A DNA stretch of 64,000 nt from Gemmatimonadota bacterium (GTDB taxonomy: Bacteria; Gemmatimonadota; Gemmatimonadetes; Longimicrobiales; Gaopeijiaceae), in NCBI GenBank assembly GCA_022822445.1, contig JAJEBR010000121.1:124001-188000 (forward strand), read 5' to 3'. This document shows positions 17,283 to 24,985 of the stretch, one piece after another (within the stretch, counting starts at the first letter, position 1; each line of letters begins with the position of its first letter). The notes beneath the pieces were generated by a model. It saw only the letters and a list, made by a program, of their open reading frames with translations, was not told the origin of the DNA and did not search any database. The position numbers were made by a program, and so were the translations under genes.

Positions 17283-18593
17283 AAACTGAAACCGATCCCG
17301 GCAGCGTGCACATGGCTTGTGACAGTGGCCCTGTGCCTGGGCGGCTGCGGCGAGAGTCCCGAAGCCGGCGACCCCGGGACCCCCGTCGATTGGGACCGCG
17401 CGGAGTATCCGCTTGTATCCGGCATCCGGGACAGCGCCGGCGTGCGAATCGTCGAGAATGCGCGCCCCGCCGACGATTCGCGGATTCCCTGGCAGATCGG
17501 TGCGCGACCGATGGTGTCGATCGGCGAGGCCACCGGTGAGGATCCGTACCTGCTCCATCAGGTCATGGACGCGCTGATGCTCCCGGACCGGCGGGTGGTG
17601 ATCGTGAACACCGGAACGAACGAGATCCGCGTGTACGACGCAGAGGGAGTCCACCAGGCGACCTGGGGCGGCAGCGGCGAGGGACCGGGCGAATTCCAGT
17701 ACGTCACGGGCGTCAGGCTGTGGCCGGGGGATTCCATTCTTGCGTTACACACGCGGGAAGGAGCGTCGGACGGGGGTTCGCCGTGGCGTGGCGACATCTT
17801 CGACAATACCGGCAGACCGGGGCGTTCGTTCCGCACCGCGTCCGGCCTCGGCTTCCCCTTCGAGCCCAGGATCGTGCTGGCCGACGGGAGTGTTCTCGGA
17901 CGCACGAGAATCAGAGCGCGTGGCCCTGACGGCCGACAGCCTGACGAAGGCTATTATCGCAATGAAGCCGAGTACGATCTTCTGGGCCGGGACGGAGCAA
18001 CTACGGTTTCATTCGGCCGCTACCCGGACATCGAAGCCTACAGCGGGGTCTTCGCCGGTATGCGGCTGACGGCGGGAATGGCCTTCGGCCGTCGGGTCAT
18101 GGAGGCGCCGTGGGGGGACCTGCTCGTCATCGGCAACAATGATCGATACGAACTCCGCGCGTACGGCAAGGGGGACGGCTCCCTTGAACGTATTGTGCGG
18201 CGGGAGCATGCACTCAGGGCTCCGACCCGGGCCGAGTTGATTGAGGCGAGGGAACGGTCGATAGCGGCAGGCGACATGCCGGAGCGATCCATCCGGATGT
18301 TGCGCGCGGCCGCCGAGGAAGCCCCGCTCGTAGAGAGCTACCCGGCGTTCCGTGCGATGCTGTCCGACCCTTTGGGCCACCTCTGGCTGCGTGAATACGA
18401 CCTCCCGGGCGCGGACCGTCCCGCACCGATCTGGACGGTGTTCGACGCCGACGGCCGTGCGCTCGGGTTCGTCGAAACGCCCGCGGGGCTGTCGGTCTTC
18501 GAGATCGGAGCGGACTACCTTCTGGGCCTTGCGACGGAAGAAATGGGCATCGAGAGGATCGAGGCGTGGGCGTTGGAGCGGGGTGGGGGATAG
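17271..18593 (+). CDS. Six-bladed beta-propeller lipoprotein
   Basis: 440 residues from ATG 17271 (AAGGTAA a few nt upstream); an in-frame ATG at 17250 is the alternative. The signal peptide ends with lipobox LCLGGC, followed by the family signature DSAGVRIVENARPADDSR and propeller blades (LPDRRVVIVNTGTNEIRVYD, GSGEGPGEFQ). It ends with FEIGADYLLGLATEEMGIE, like the gene at 1181. Unlike the copy at 2463 it is intact. Function unknown; the protein is probably anchored in the outer membrane or periplasm. Confidence 0.85.
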   Translation: MTDCKLKPIPAACTWLVTVALCLGGCGESPEAGDPGTPVDWDRAEYPLVSGIRDSAGVRIVENARPADDSRIPWQIGARPMVSIGEATGEDPYLLHQVMDALMLPDRRVVIVNTGTNEIRVYDAEGVHQATWGGSGEGPGEFQYVTGVRLWPGDSILALHTREGASDGGSPWRGDIFDNTGRPGRSFRTASGLGFPFEPRIVLADGSVLGRTRIRARGPDGRQPDEGYYRNEAEYDLLGRDGATTVSFGRYPDIEAYSGVFAGMRLTAGMAFGRRVMEAPWGDLLVIGNNDRYELRAYGKGDGSLERIVRREHALRAPTRAELIEARERSIAAGDMPERSIRMLRAAAEEAPLVESYPAFRAMLSDPLGHLWLREYDLPGADRPAPIWTVFDADGRALGFVETPAGLSVFEIGADYLLGLATEEMGIERIEAWALERGGG

Positions 18594-18633
18594 GTTCAAG
18601 GTCCTGCGACCACCGCTACAGGGAAGGCACACC

Positions 18634-20019
18634 ATGGACTCCCGCAAACGCCGCTCGTTTTCGTTGACATTGGCCTGCGCTGCCCTGACTCTGGCCCTGG
18701 CCGCGGCCCTCGTCCCGGCCGGCGCGCATGCGCAGCAGATCATCGACCTTCCGGGTGAAGACCGACGGCTCGAAGTCGAAACGGAACAAGTGTTCATCGG
18801 GCAGCTCAACACCATCGGATGGCGAACCCTGGGCCCTGCGACCCGGTTCCTCAGGTGGATTCGCCGGTCCTCCGGCTCAAGCGACGCCAGGGCTGCGCTC
18901 AAGGTGCGGATCGCCTTCGATGCTCAGGGGCACCTGCATGTCCTCGATCCCGGGGCGCTGGACCCCCGGCACTGGCGGATCTTCGTGGTGGATCCGGAGG
19001 GAGGTCTGGTACGTGACTACAAAGCGGGCGAGGGCGACCCGGAGGCGGCGCTGTTCTCTTCCAGACCCGCCGAGTTTGTGGTCGCGTCGGACGGCAGTAC
19101 GGTCGTCGCCGACCTGCTCAAGAGCGCGTTGCGCAGCTACTCGCCGGGGGGAGAGCCCGAGCGCGAGGCGAGTCTTGCCCCCGCTGACCTGTTCAAGGGG
19201 GTGACAGCTCCGAATCGCCCGAGCCGGACGTCCGAAGCCCTGCTCACCGTCCGCGACTCAGGCGGGGAGCGGATCATCGAGCAGGTTACGCTCGCGGGAT
19301 CGACCATGGAGAGGCGTCCGGTGGCCACCGTTTGGCGTGCTCCGGAGGAGGACGAGGGAGCGAGCGCCGGACTGTCGTTCAGCATGCTGAACAGGGACGC
19401 CACGGACGCCGACTCCGATCTGCGGTACCGGCCCGTGGCCATGCCAATCCAGCTTTTCGTTCCAACGGTGCGCTACGACGTGCTTGCCGGCGGCGGAATC
19501 GCCTTCGTCGACTCGTCCACATATGCGGTGAAGGTTGTCGGCCCCGATGGGGAGCTGAGCCGCATCCTGCGCCGGCCGCTCCGGCCGAAACAGGTCACCG
19601 AAGAGGTGCGGTCGAGGGAGATGGAACGGCTGCGCGAGCGCACGGAATCCTACGTCAGAACCTTCCGCAGCCAGACCGATCCGGACGAATTCCGCGGGGT
19701 GCTCCTGGAGGCCATCGAAGATGCGTCATTCTACCCGGAGATCCCTGCAATCCGGCGCCTGAGGACCACCTGGGAAGGCAGTCTCTGGGTGTGGCGCACC
19801 GGCGAGGAACCCGGGGGACCCGGCGGCCCGATCGATGTCCTCACGCCCGCTGGCCGCTACCTCGGCACCTTCGATCCCGAGGATCTTGGTGACCTGGGAA
19901 CGCGCTTGAGTTCAGGCCAGGTGGCTTTCGGCCCCGATGGCCTGGTCGCCTATGTCGAGCCCGGCTGGCAGGAGTCCCTCTACGTGGTGGTTGTGCGGTT
20001 GCTGGCAGAGGTGCGCTGA
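18634..20019 (+). CDS. Secreted propeller-like protein, divergent paralogue
   Basis: 461 residues from ATG 18634 with a GGGAAGG ribosome site. The signal peptide (LACAALTLALAAALVPAGAHA) is cleaved by signal peptidase I, with no lipobox Cys. Blade-like segments are visible (FDAQGHLHVLDPGAL, VVASDGSTVVADLLKSALR, VRYDVLAGGGIAFVDSSTYA, FGPDGLVAYVEPG). It lies 40 nt after the propeller lipoprotein and may be cotranscribed with it. The DSAG signature is missing, so it is a distant relative. Function unknown. Confidence 0.75.
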   Translation: MDSRKRRSFSLTLACAALTLALAAALVPAGAHAQQIIDLPGEDRRLEVETEQVFIGQLNTIGWRTLGPATRFLRWIRRSSGSSDARAALKVRIAFDAQGHLHVLDPGALDPRHWRIFVVDPEGGLVRDYKAGEGDPEAALFSSRPAEFVVASDGSTVVADLLKSALRSYSPGGEPEREASLAPADLFKGVTAPNRPSRTSEALLTVRDSGGERIIEQVTLAGSTMERRPVATVWRAPEEDEGASAGLSFSMLNRDATDADSDLRYRPVAMPIQLFVPTVRYDVLAGGGIAFVDSSTYAVKVVGPDGELSRILRRPLRPKQVTEEVRSREMERLRERTESYVRTFRSQTDPDEFRGVLLEAIEDASFYPEIPAIRRLRTTWEGSLWVWRTGEEPGGPGGPIDVLTPAGRYLGTFDPEDLGDLGTRLSSGQVAFGPDGLVAYVEPGWQESLYVVVVRLLAEVR

Positions 20020-20215
20020 GGGGGATCATCGGCGAGAAGCGACTCCAGCGCCGTGTCGGTCAGGCCTCGCCGATAGGCCTACCTCGCACAGTCGGTCCAT
20101 GGTCGCGGCCAGCCGCCGCCAGGCGCAGCATCGGCTGTTCGCACTCGTCGCAGTAACGTCTTCCATGGAAGGACGATAGTTGTGGAGTGCCATTGCGGTC
20201 GAGGATCGGAGTATG

Positions 20216-20242
20216 GTATCATTATGATATGGTCAATGATAC
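20216..20242. promoter_or_regulatory. ATGATA/TATCAT operator cluster over the RHH-MNT start
   Basis: Arms GTATCATT (20216-20223) and AATGATAC (20235-20242) face each other, and TATCATTATGATA (20217-20229) is a further 13-bp palindrome. The ATG of the RHH-MNT gene (20229) lies between the arms. The AT-rich sequence is unusual in this GC-rich region. Ribbon-helix-helix antitoxins usually repress their own operon at such sites, so autoregulation is likely. The preceding 20020-20215 holds no gene that I can support. Confidence 0.55.
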
Positions 20243-20813
20243 TATCACCGACCGCCGCCAAAGACCGCCCTCAGGTCGCTTCGTCGTCCGCATCGCACCC
20301 TCCCTGCATGCATCCCTGCGGGCCAGGGCGCGTTCCGAGGGGATCTCCCTCAATCGCTACTGTGCCCGCGCACTGGGATCGCCCGGCAGCGAGTTGCCGC
20401 CGCCCGCCGACGACGTGATTGGCCGGGCGCATTCGATTCTGGGCGAGGCGCTGCTGGGGGTTGTGGTCTTCGGTTCGTGGGCACGCGGGGAGCCCTCGTG
20501 GGAGTCGGACCTGGATGTCCTGCTGACCGTCGGCGACCAGGTGCCGATTTCAAGGGGCCTGTACCGGCAGTGGGATGACGGGCCGGCGCTGGAGTGGGAC
20601 GGGCACGCGGTCGAGCCCCACTTCGTTCATCTGCCGGGAAAGGACGAGACTCCGTCCGGCCTGTGGTCCGAAGTGGCCATGGACGGCCTGGTGCTCTTCG
20701 AGCGGGCGCTTGTGGTGTCGCGCACGCTCGCCGGCGTCAGACGCCGGATCCTGGAAGAGCGTATCTCCCACCGGGTCGTGCACGGGAACCCCTACTGGGT
20801 GCGGGAGTCATGA
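20229..20813 (+). CDS. RHH-MNT fusion: DNA-binding antitoxin-type nucleotidyltransferase
   Basis: 194 residues. The N-terminus (RFVVRIAPSLHASLRARARS and then EGISLNRYCARAL, residues about 17-50) is a HicB/Arc-like ribbon-helix-helix domain. The C-terminal part is an MNT nucleotidyltransferase with GSWARGEPSWESDLDVLLTV (G82, S83; Asp pair D94/D96). The stop overlaps the HEPN gene as ATGA. In classic HEPN/MNT modules the nucleotidyltransferase lacks its own DNA-binding domain, so this fusion could join operon repression with AMPylation of the HEPN protein. The ATG at 20229 is preferred over 20187 because it begins directly before the RHH domain. Confidence 0.85.
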   Translation: MVNDTITDRRQRPPSGRFVVRIAPSLHASLRARARSEGISLNRYCARALGSPGSELPPPADDVIGRAHSILGEALLGVVVFGSWARGEPSWESDLDVLLTVGDQVPISRGLYRQWDDGPALEWDGHAVEPHFVHLPGKDETPSGLWSEVAMDGLVLFERALVVSRTLAGVRRRILEERISHRVVHGNPYWVRES

Positions 20814-21217
20814 AGAACACGGGGCTGGCCCGGGACTACCTGCGCCGGGCAGCGGTCCGGGTGCGGGCGCTGGACGTGCTCTTCGATGGGGAGAGCTGGG
20901 CCGACGTGGTGCGCGAATCACAGGAGATCGTCGAGCTGTCTCTGAAGGGGCTGCTGCGCTCCTGCGGAATCGATCCTCCCAGGATTCACGATGTCTCGGG
21001 GATCCTGCTGGCGGAGCGGGACCGGCTGCCGGCGGAGCTGAGGTGCGAGGTGGAGTGGATGGCGGAGACCTCGCGGCACCTCCGGCGCGACCGCGAGCTG
21101 GCGTTCTACGGGGCCGAGGACCTGACGCCCTCCGGATTCTACTCGCGGACCGATGCCGAGAGCGCGCGGAACAGTGCGCGCCGGGTGGTGGAGGTGGTGG
21201 GGCCGTGCGTGGGGTGA
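20810..21217 (+). CDS. HEPN-domain protein, putative ribonuclease toxin
   Basis: 135 residues, translationally coupled to the RHH-MNT gene. It is helical with a HEPN-type core: ESQEIVELSLKGLLRSCGID, then PPRIHDVSGILL (R58, H60, D61), the conserved Arg-x-His-Asp segment of MNT-paired HEPN proteins. The C-terminus has an acidic and Tyr-bearing stretch (FYGAEDLTPSGFYSRTDAE) that resembles the region AMPylated on Tyr in HepT-type toxins. By family knowledge it would cut RNA unless modified by the partner. Whether this copy is toxic cannot be read from sequence. Confidence 0.82.
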   Translation: MKNTGLARDYLRRAAVRVRALDVLFDGESWADVVRESQEIVELSLKGLLRSCGIDPPRIHDVSGILLAERDRLPAELRCEVEWMAETSRHLRRDRELAFYGAEDLTPSGFYSRTDAESARNSARRVVEVVGPCVG

Positions 21218-21300
21218 GAGCGCCCGGGAAAGCGCGGCCGTCGAATGGGGACATTCAGTACCTCGGATTGTACAGGCTGGACCGGGGAGACGATGGCTGG

Positions 21301-21651
21301 CTACCGCATCAGCATCGGGCCGAGCGGGCGTCCGCCCAGCAGATGCAGGTGGAGGTGGTAGACCTCCTGTCCGCCGTGGTTCCGGCAGTTGATCATGACG
21401 CGGTATCCGTTCCCGGCGACCCCTTCGTCGGCCGCGAGGTCGGCGGCAACCCGCAGCATCCTGCCCAGCACGGCTTCGTCGTCTTCGGAGACGTCCGCGA
21501 GCGTGGGGATCGCGCGATTCGGCACGATCAGGATGTGGGTGGGCGCGAGCGGCTGGATGTCCCGGAAGGCGGTCACGAGATCATCCTGGTGGACGACGTC
21601 GGCGGGGATCTCGCCGCGTACGACTTTCGAGAAGATGGTGTCTTCGGCCAT
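21301..21651 (-). CDS. HIT-family nucleotide hydrolase (HINT type)
   Basis: 116 residues from ATG 21651. The histidine triad HLHLHLLGG is near the C-terminus and the N-terminus ([20 protein letters not shown], then [17 protein letters not shown]) is standard for HINT phosphoramidases. Length fits the family. These enzymes hydrolyse aminoacyl- or amino-AMP adducts in the cytoplasm. The gene ends 83 nt from the HEPN gene (convergent), and its upstream region is filled by a full dispersed repeat. Confidence 0.95.
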   Translation of the reverse strand: MAEDTIFSKVVRGEIPADVVHQDDLVTAFRDIQPLAPTHILIVPNRAIPTLADVSEDDEAVLGRMLRVAADLAADEGVAGNGYRVMINCRNHGGQEVYHLHLHLLGGRPLGPMLMR

Positions 21652-21690
21652 GTGTGGGTTGGGGGCTGAGAGGCAGAGGATTACCGGCGG

Positions 21691-21944
21691 CCTGGCAGCC
21701 CGTGGAATATGTCCCCGCTGCATTCGAGCGGCGATGCATCCACGTTGGGCCGCGGTGCTCACGCCTTCGCAACGTCAAGAGAACTTTACCAAGAGTCATG
21801 TTATCCTTACGTGTCGAGTCCCTCAAGCACCGCTCTGCGTTGCTCCTCGGACGCATGGCGTTGCTATTCGCCCTTCGTCGCGCCTTGCCAACGCGGGCCT
21901 CGCCGCTCTCGGTGCTACGCGGGGATTATCCACGGGCTGCCAGG
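21691..21944 (+). repeat. Full-length dispersed repeat with terminal inverted repeats (copy A)
   Basis: 254 bp with perfect 15-bp terminal inverted repeats CCTGGCAGCCCGTGG (21691-21705) and CCACGGGCTGCCAGG (21930-21944). Inside, in order: a left module (gtccccgctgcattcgagcg, gcgatgcatcc), an AT-rich core (gtcaagagaactttaccaag, then agtcatgttatccttacg), a conserved middle (gcaccgctctgcgttgctcc) and a right module (ctcggtgctacgcggggatt). The reverse complement of 51238-51481 lines up over its whole length. There is no coding capacity for a transposase, so it is a non-autonomous, MITE-like element or a large bacterial interspersed palindrome. The rest of 21652-22064 holds no gene that I can support. 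Confidence 0.8.
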
Positions 21945-22064
21945 CTGGAATGGTAGCGCCGGATGGGAGCTCCGGCGAGAGGTCCCATCCAGCCATGGAG
22001 GCGCCCCACGGCCTGTTCGATCTTCGGGGGCGATGACTGAGCGAACCCCTGAGGGCTGTTGCCC

Positions 22065-23108
22065 CTACCGCCCGTACCGACTCTCCAGGGCGTTCCGCCT
22101 CTGCCTGTAGCTGGCATACCGCTCACGCGACCCGCCGCCGGACCGCCGGCGTTCCCGCTCCGCGAAGGCGGTGAGGTGCACGACAGTGTCCTCGGCAACG
22201 AGCGCGCCCGCCACGACGCCTTCGCCGATTACGCCCACGTCGCACCCCAGGCCGACTGCCGGGTGGTCGTCGAACGTGCCGGAGAGGATCCGCTGGATGA
22301 ACGCGCGAGCATCGCCGCTGGGTGACGCGTCGTGTTGCCGCGCCCTCTGCCCCAGCACGTCGATCGCATAGCTGCGCACCAGCTTGGGCAGAAAGGCCGC
22401 GAAGGTGGCCGGCTGGTCGAAGAGGTCGAGGCCGCAGCGCGTACCGCCCGCGATGAATACCGCACCGACCTGGTCCGGGGCGGATTCCACAACGCCGACA
22501 TAGTCGTCCAGGGTGTCCCGGTGACGTTCGAACATCTCGCTCATCGCGCTTGTGGGGGACTCCGCGTCGAGCGCTACTGCCTCCTCCGCGATCGTGTCCC
22601 AGACCTGGCCCTGGTCGGACCGCCTGCTGCCGCTGTGCCGGAGGGCCCGTCTGACGCTCCCGAGCTTCTCAGCCCGGCCTCGCGCATTCTGGACGCGGTC
22701 GGTGACGTCGAAGTCCGGCCTGCTGTACGACCAGCGCCCCGCCTCTACGCAGGATACGGGGATGGTCGTTGTGCCCTTGGCCGGAATCAGCATGGTGAGG
22801 TTGGCGACGCGGTTTTGCTTGGCGCCTACGAGCTCCTCCCCGTCGACGATCAGCACCGGCCGGCTGGCGCGGTTCTCGACCGAGAGTTCGGGAACGCTGC
22901 CGCCCTCCGAGACCTCGCCGATGGTGACGAGGTCCCGGCGCAGCCCCTCCTCCAGCAGGAGGTAGCGCAGATTGCTGCTGACGCTGGTCGTCAGGGGCAC
23001 GACGGTCAGTCCGCGGTGGGTGGCCGGTTCGCCGAGCTTCAGGCTGGTGAGTGCGGTCCGAAGGTGGTCCGCGGCCCCGGTGGGGTCGGAAGTCTTGACG
23101 GGTTCCAA
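22065..23108 (-). CDS. ARPP-1-like family protein
   Basis: 347 residues. The centre shows LIVDGEELVGAKQNRVANLT and then MLIPAKGTTTIPVSCVEAGRW, a pattern I associate with ARPP-1 domain proteins (named for association with ADP-ribosylglycohydrolases and rhodanese-phosphatases). The C-terminal half is helical and ends in a basic tail. The start is TTG 23108, supported by a perfect AGGAGG 7 nt upstream. It is divergent from a MerR-type regulator, across a 97-bp region with phased CAGTA repeats. No enzymatic residues can be assigned; its biochemical role is unknown. Confidence 0.65.
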   Translation of the reverse strand: MEPVKTSDPTGAADHLRTALTSLKLGEPATHRGLTVVPLTTSVSSNLRYLLLEEGLRRDLVTIGEVSEGGSVPELSVENRASRPVLIVDGEELVGAKQNRVANLTMLIPAKGTTTIPVSCVEAGRWSYSRPDFDVTDRVQNARGRAEKLGSVRRALRHSGSRRSDQGQVWDTIAEEAVALDAESPTSAMSEMFERHRDTLDDYVGVVESAPDQVGAVFIAGGTRCGLDLFDQPATFAAFLPKLVRSYAIDVLGQRARQHDASPSGDARAFIQRILSGTFDDHPAVGLGCDVGVIGEGVVAGALVAEDTVVHLTAFAERERRRSGGGSRERYASYRQRRNALESRYGR

Positions 23109-23130
23109 TTTGCGCCTCCTGTTATGTTGG

Positions 23131-23178
23131 CAGTAGTGATCAGTACTGAACAGTAACGGATATTCGACAGTAAGTCAA
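23131..23178. promoter_or_regulatory. Phased CAGTA repeats and promoter between divergent genes
   Basis: CAGTA starts at 23131, 23141 and 23151, exactly 10 bp apart, and again at 23168 (and at 23190, outside the range); the middle copy forms the palindrome CAGTACTG (23141-23148). On the minus strand TTGACT (23178-23173), a 17-bp spacer and TACTGT (23155-23150) make a reasonable sigma-70 promoter for the ARPP-1-like gene. The MerR-type product encoded on the other side is the obvious candidate to bind here. Confidence 0.5.
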
Positions 23179-23205
23179 CATCAAGTCTCCAGTAAAAGAC
23201 AGCAC

Positions 23206-23904
23206 ATGCCTATGGGGGTGCCGAGCTACTCGGTCGCGGAGCTGGAGGAGGAGACCGGCTTCGATCGGCGGACCATCGCCTACTATGTGCAGGAGGACCT
23301 GCTTCCGCGCGTAGGCCGGCGGGGGCCGCGAACCCGTTATCCGAGGCTGGTGCGGGACCGCCTCCTCTTCATCCGGCGGGTGCGAGAGGCCGAGGAAGCG
23401 GGGAGGGTGCCGGCGGTGTCGCTGAGCGAACTGAGGAAGATCTTCGAACGTGTGTCCCCGGCTCTGGTTGCGGCGGTCGCCAACGGACGGATCTCGGTGA
23501 CGGAGGATCTGGTGCAGCAGGCGCCGACCGCGTTCCGGCTCCCGGCGCTGAGGCAGGCGGCGCTGCTGGAGCGGGTGGAACGGCAGGGGAGGGTTCGCGA
23601 GACTCTCCGCCGGTACCACGGGGCCCTGGAAGAAGCGCCATCGATGTTGTCAAGCCCCGCGCCTCCGGAAGCGGAACTTGATGACGGTGACCGCGAATCC
23701 GAAGCCCGACTGGCGGATTTGCTGTCGCGACTCCAGACGATCGCGAACCTTGGCAGTGAGGATGGATCCGACTCCCTGGACACCTGGACCAGGATCGACA
23801 TCACTCCGGGGATCGTGCTCTCGGTCAGGAACGTCACCGAGGAGGACCGGGAGCTGGTGGAAGAGGTCCGGCGCGCGTTGCGGAGAGCGATCTCGACCGG
23901 TTGA
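23206..23904 (+). CDS. MerR-family transcriptional regulator
   Basis: 232 residues. The N-terminal winged helix-turn-helix is typical: YSVAELEEETGFDRRTIAYY, then QEDLLPRVGRRGPRTRYPRL. A helical linker (LLFIRRVREAEEAGRVPAVS) and a long C-terminal part without Cys or other obvious ligand residues follow (IDITPGIVLSVRNVTEEDRE). It is divergent from the ARPP-1-like gene and so probably controls it. No strong ribosome site precedes ATG 23206; ATG 23212 is an alternative. Confidence 0.85.
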   Translation: MPMGVPSYSVAELEEETGFDRRTIAYYVQEDLLPRVGRRGPRTRYPRLVRDRLLFIRRVREAEEAGRVPAVSLSELRKIFERVSPALVAAVANGRISVTEDLVQQAPTAFRLPALRQAALLERVERQGRVRETLRRYHGALEEAPSMLSSPAPPEAELDDGDRESEARLADLLSRLQTIANLGSEDGSDSLDTWTRIDITPGIVLSVRNVTEEDRELVEEVRRALRRAISTG

Positions 23905-24127
23905 AGATCGGCGCCGCTCCAGCCCAAAGGGCACGTGGGAACCTGAGTTCTCCCGGCTCCTCGCCCGCGAGCGTCCGAAGGGTATCGCCCACTCCGAGGG
24001 CCGGAGCGGGCAGGATTGCGTCCGCCTCCGGACGACCGCGGCTGACCAGCAGCAGCCCCTGCACACCGATGGCCAACAGGAGCAGTGCAAGCAGGACTCT
24101 GGAGAAGCTCACCTCGCCGGTCTTCAT
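23834..24127 (-). CDS. Short membrane-anchored ORF, perhaps truncated redoxin-like
   Basis: 97 codons beginning 9 nt after the AraC-type gene. The first 70 residues look real: a membrane anchor (FSRVLLALLLLAIGVQGLLL), then PALGVGDTLRTLAGEEPGEL, which resembles the beginning of periplasmic redoxin/thioredoxin domains. No CxxC follows; the frame instead runs antisense into the last 71 nt of the MerR gene with low-complexity Pro/Arg sequence. It may be the surviving 5' part of a longer gene, or a short anchor protein. Confidence 0.4.
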   Translation of the reverse strand: MKTGEVSFSRVLLALLLLAIGVQGLLLVSRGRPEADAILPAPALGVGDTLRTLAGEEPGELRFPRALWAGAAPIFNRSRSLSATRAGPLPPAPGPPR

Positions 24128-24136
24128 GGCAGCAAA

Positions 24137-24985
24137 TCAGCTCACCTTCCGCAGGATCGTTTCAGCCACGTACTCGTGCCCGCCGCACTGTTCGATCTCG
24201 GTCGGGCTTTGTCCGAAGACTCCGTGCGCAAGCCTCCGGTAATTGGAGCGGTGCGAGTGACCGAGCGCCACGGCGACGCCCCCATAGGGCTGACCGCTCC
24301 ACTCCGCGAGCCGCTGCACTGTGTAGATTTGCGCCAGGGACAGCAGCCTCTTCGGGGACGGAGTCCCGAGAATGGTGCAACGGCGCTGCAGGGTCCGCGG
24401 AGTCCGGTCGACTCGGCGGGCGATCTCGGCCACGGAGCACGGACCGGTGGAAAGGTCGAGCGCGTGCCCCAGGATTTCGGCGGCCTCCGGGTGGGCCGCC
24501 TGGTCGATGCGCGCCCGCAAGCGGTGGACGCATTGTACGTCGATGCTGCCCAGGATGGCCTCGCTGATGGCGCCGAGTCTGTCGTCCACCCCGGGACTGA
24601 GGTGGGCCTCGATATTGATCCCGTTTCGGCTCAACCGCAGCTCCTGGCGGGGGTCGGGCCGGGCGTAGCAGATGAGGGGAGTGAGGCAGAGCCGGCCGTT
24701 CTCGGCCTCACCGGGTTCGTCGTCCGGGGAATCGCCGTTGGGAGTTGGGAGGGTGTCGACCAGAGCCGGTGAGCCAGGGTACTGTTCGGCGAGGAGCCCG
24801 AGTTCGCTCCAGTCGTTCGCGTAGGTGACCGGGCCGATGACCCAGGACACGGTGCCGAATCCGAGCGCAGCGCGGGTACGCTTGCGGAGCTGCGGACTCT
24901 GGAGCAGCGCGAGGAGCGGCGGGGTGGGCGGGACGGTCAGGGCGACATCCGGGTCAGGGCCGGAGTGCGGCCGCGAAGGTGACAC
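24137..24985 (-). CDS. AraC-type transcriptional regulator
   Basis: About 282 residues. The C-terminal 100 residues form an AraC-like double helix-turn-helix: CSVAEIARRVDRTPRTLQRR, then LLSLAQIYTVQRLAEWSGQP and VAVALGHSHRSNYRRLAHGVFGQ in pieces, ending in the family phrase FGQSPTEI. The N-terminal part (LGFGTVSWVIGPVTYANDWS) is not a recognised ligand domain. No ATG is available near the expected start; GTG 24985 is the likely one and overlaps the upstream membrane gene by about 49 nt. It lies in a run with that gene and an ECF sigma factor, which suggests one regulatory unit. Confidence 0.75.
   Translation of the reverse strand: MSPSRPHSGPDPDVALTVPPTPPLLALLQSPQLRKRTRAALGFGTVSWVIGPVTYANDWSELGLLAEQYPGSPALVDTLPTPNGDSPDDEPGEAENGRLCLTPLICYARPDPRQELRLSRNGINIEAHLSPGVDDRLGAISEAILGSIDVQCVHRLRARIDQAAHPEAAEILGHALDLSTGPCSVAEIARRVDRTPRTLQRRCTILGTPSPKRLLSLAQIYTVQRLAEWSGQPYGGVAVALGHSHRSNYRRLAHGVFGQSPTEIEQCGGHEYVAETILRKVS

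Noticed and set aside
20030-20180. Minus-strand CxxC stretch (YCDECEQPMLRLAA) as a small zinc-ribbon gene
   Set aside because: There is no start codon in that frame, and it stops after about 35 residues; at most a remnant.
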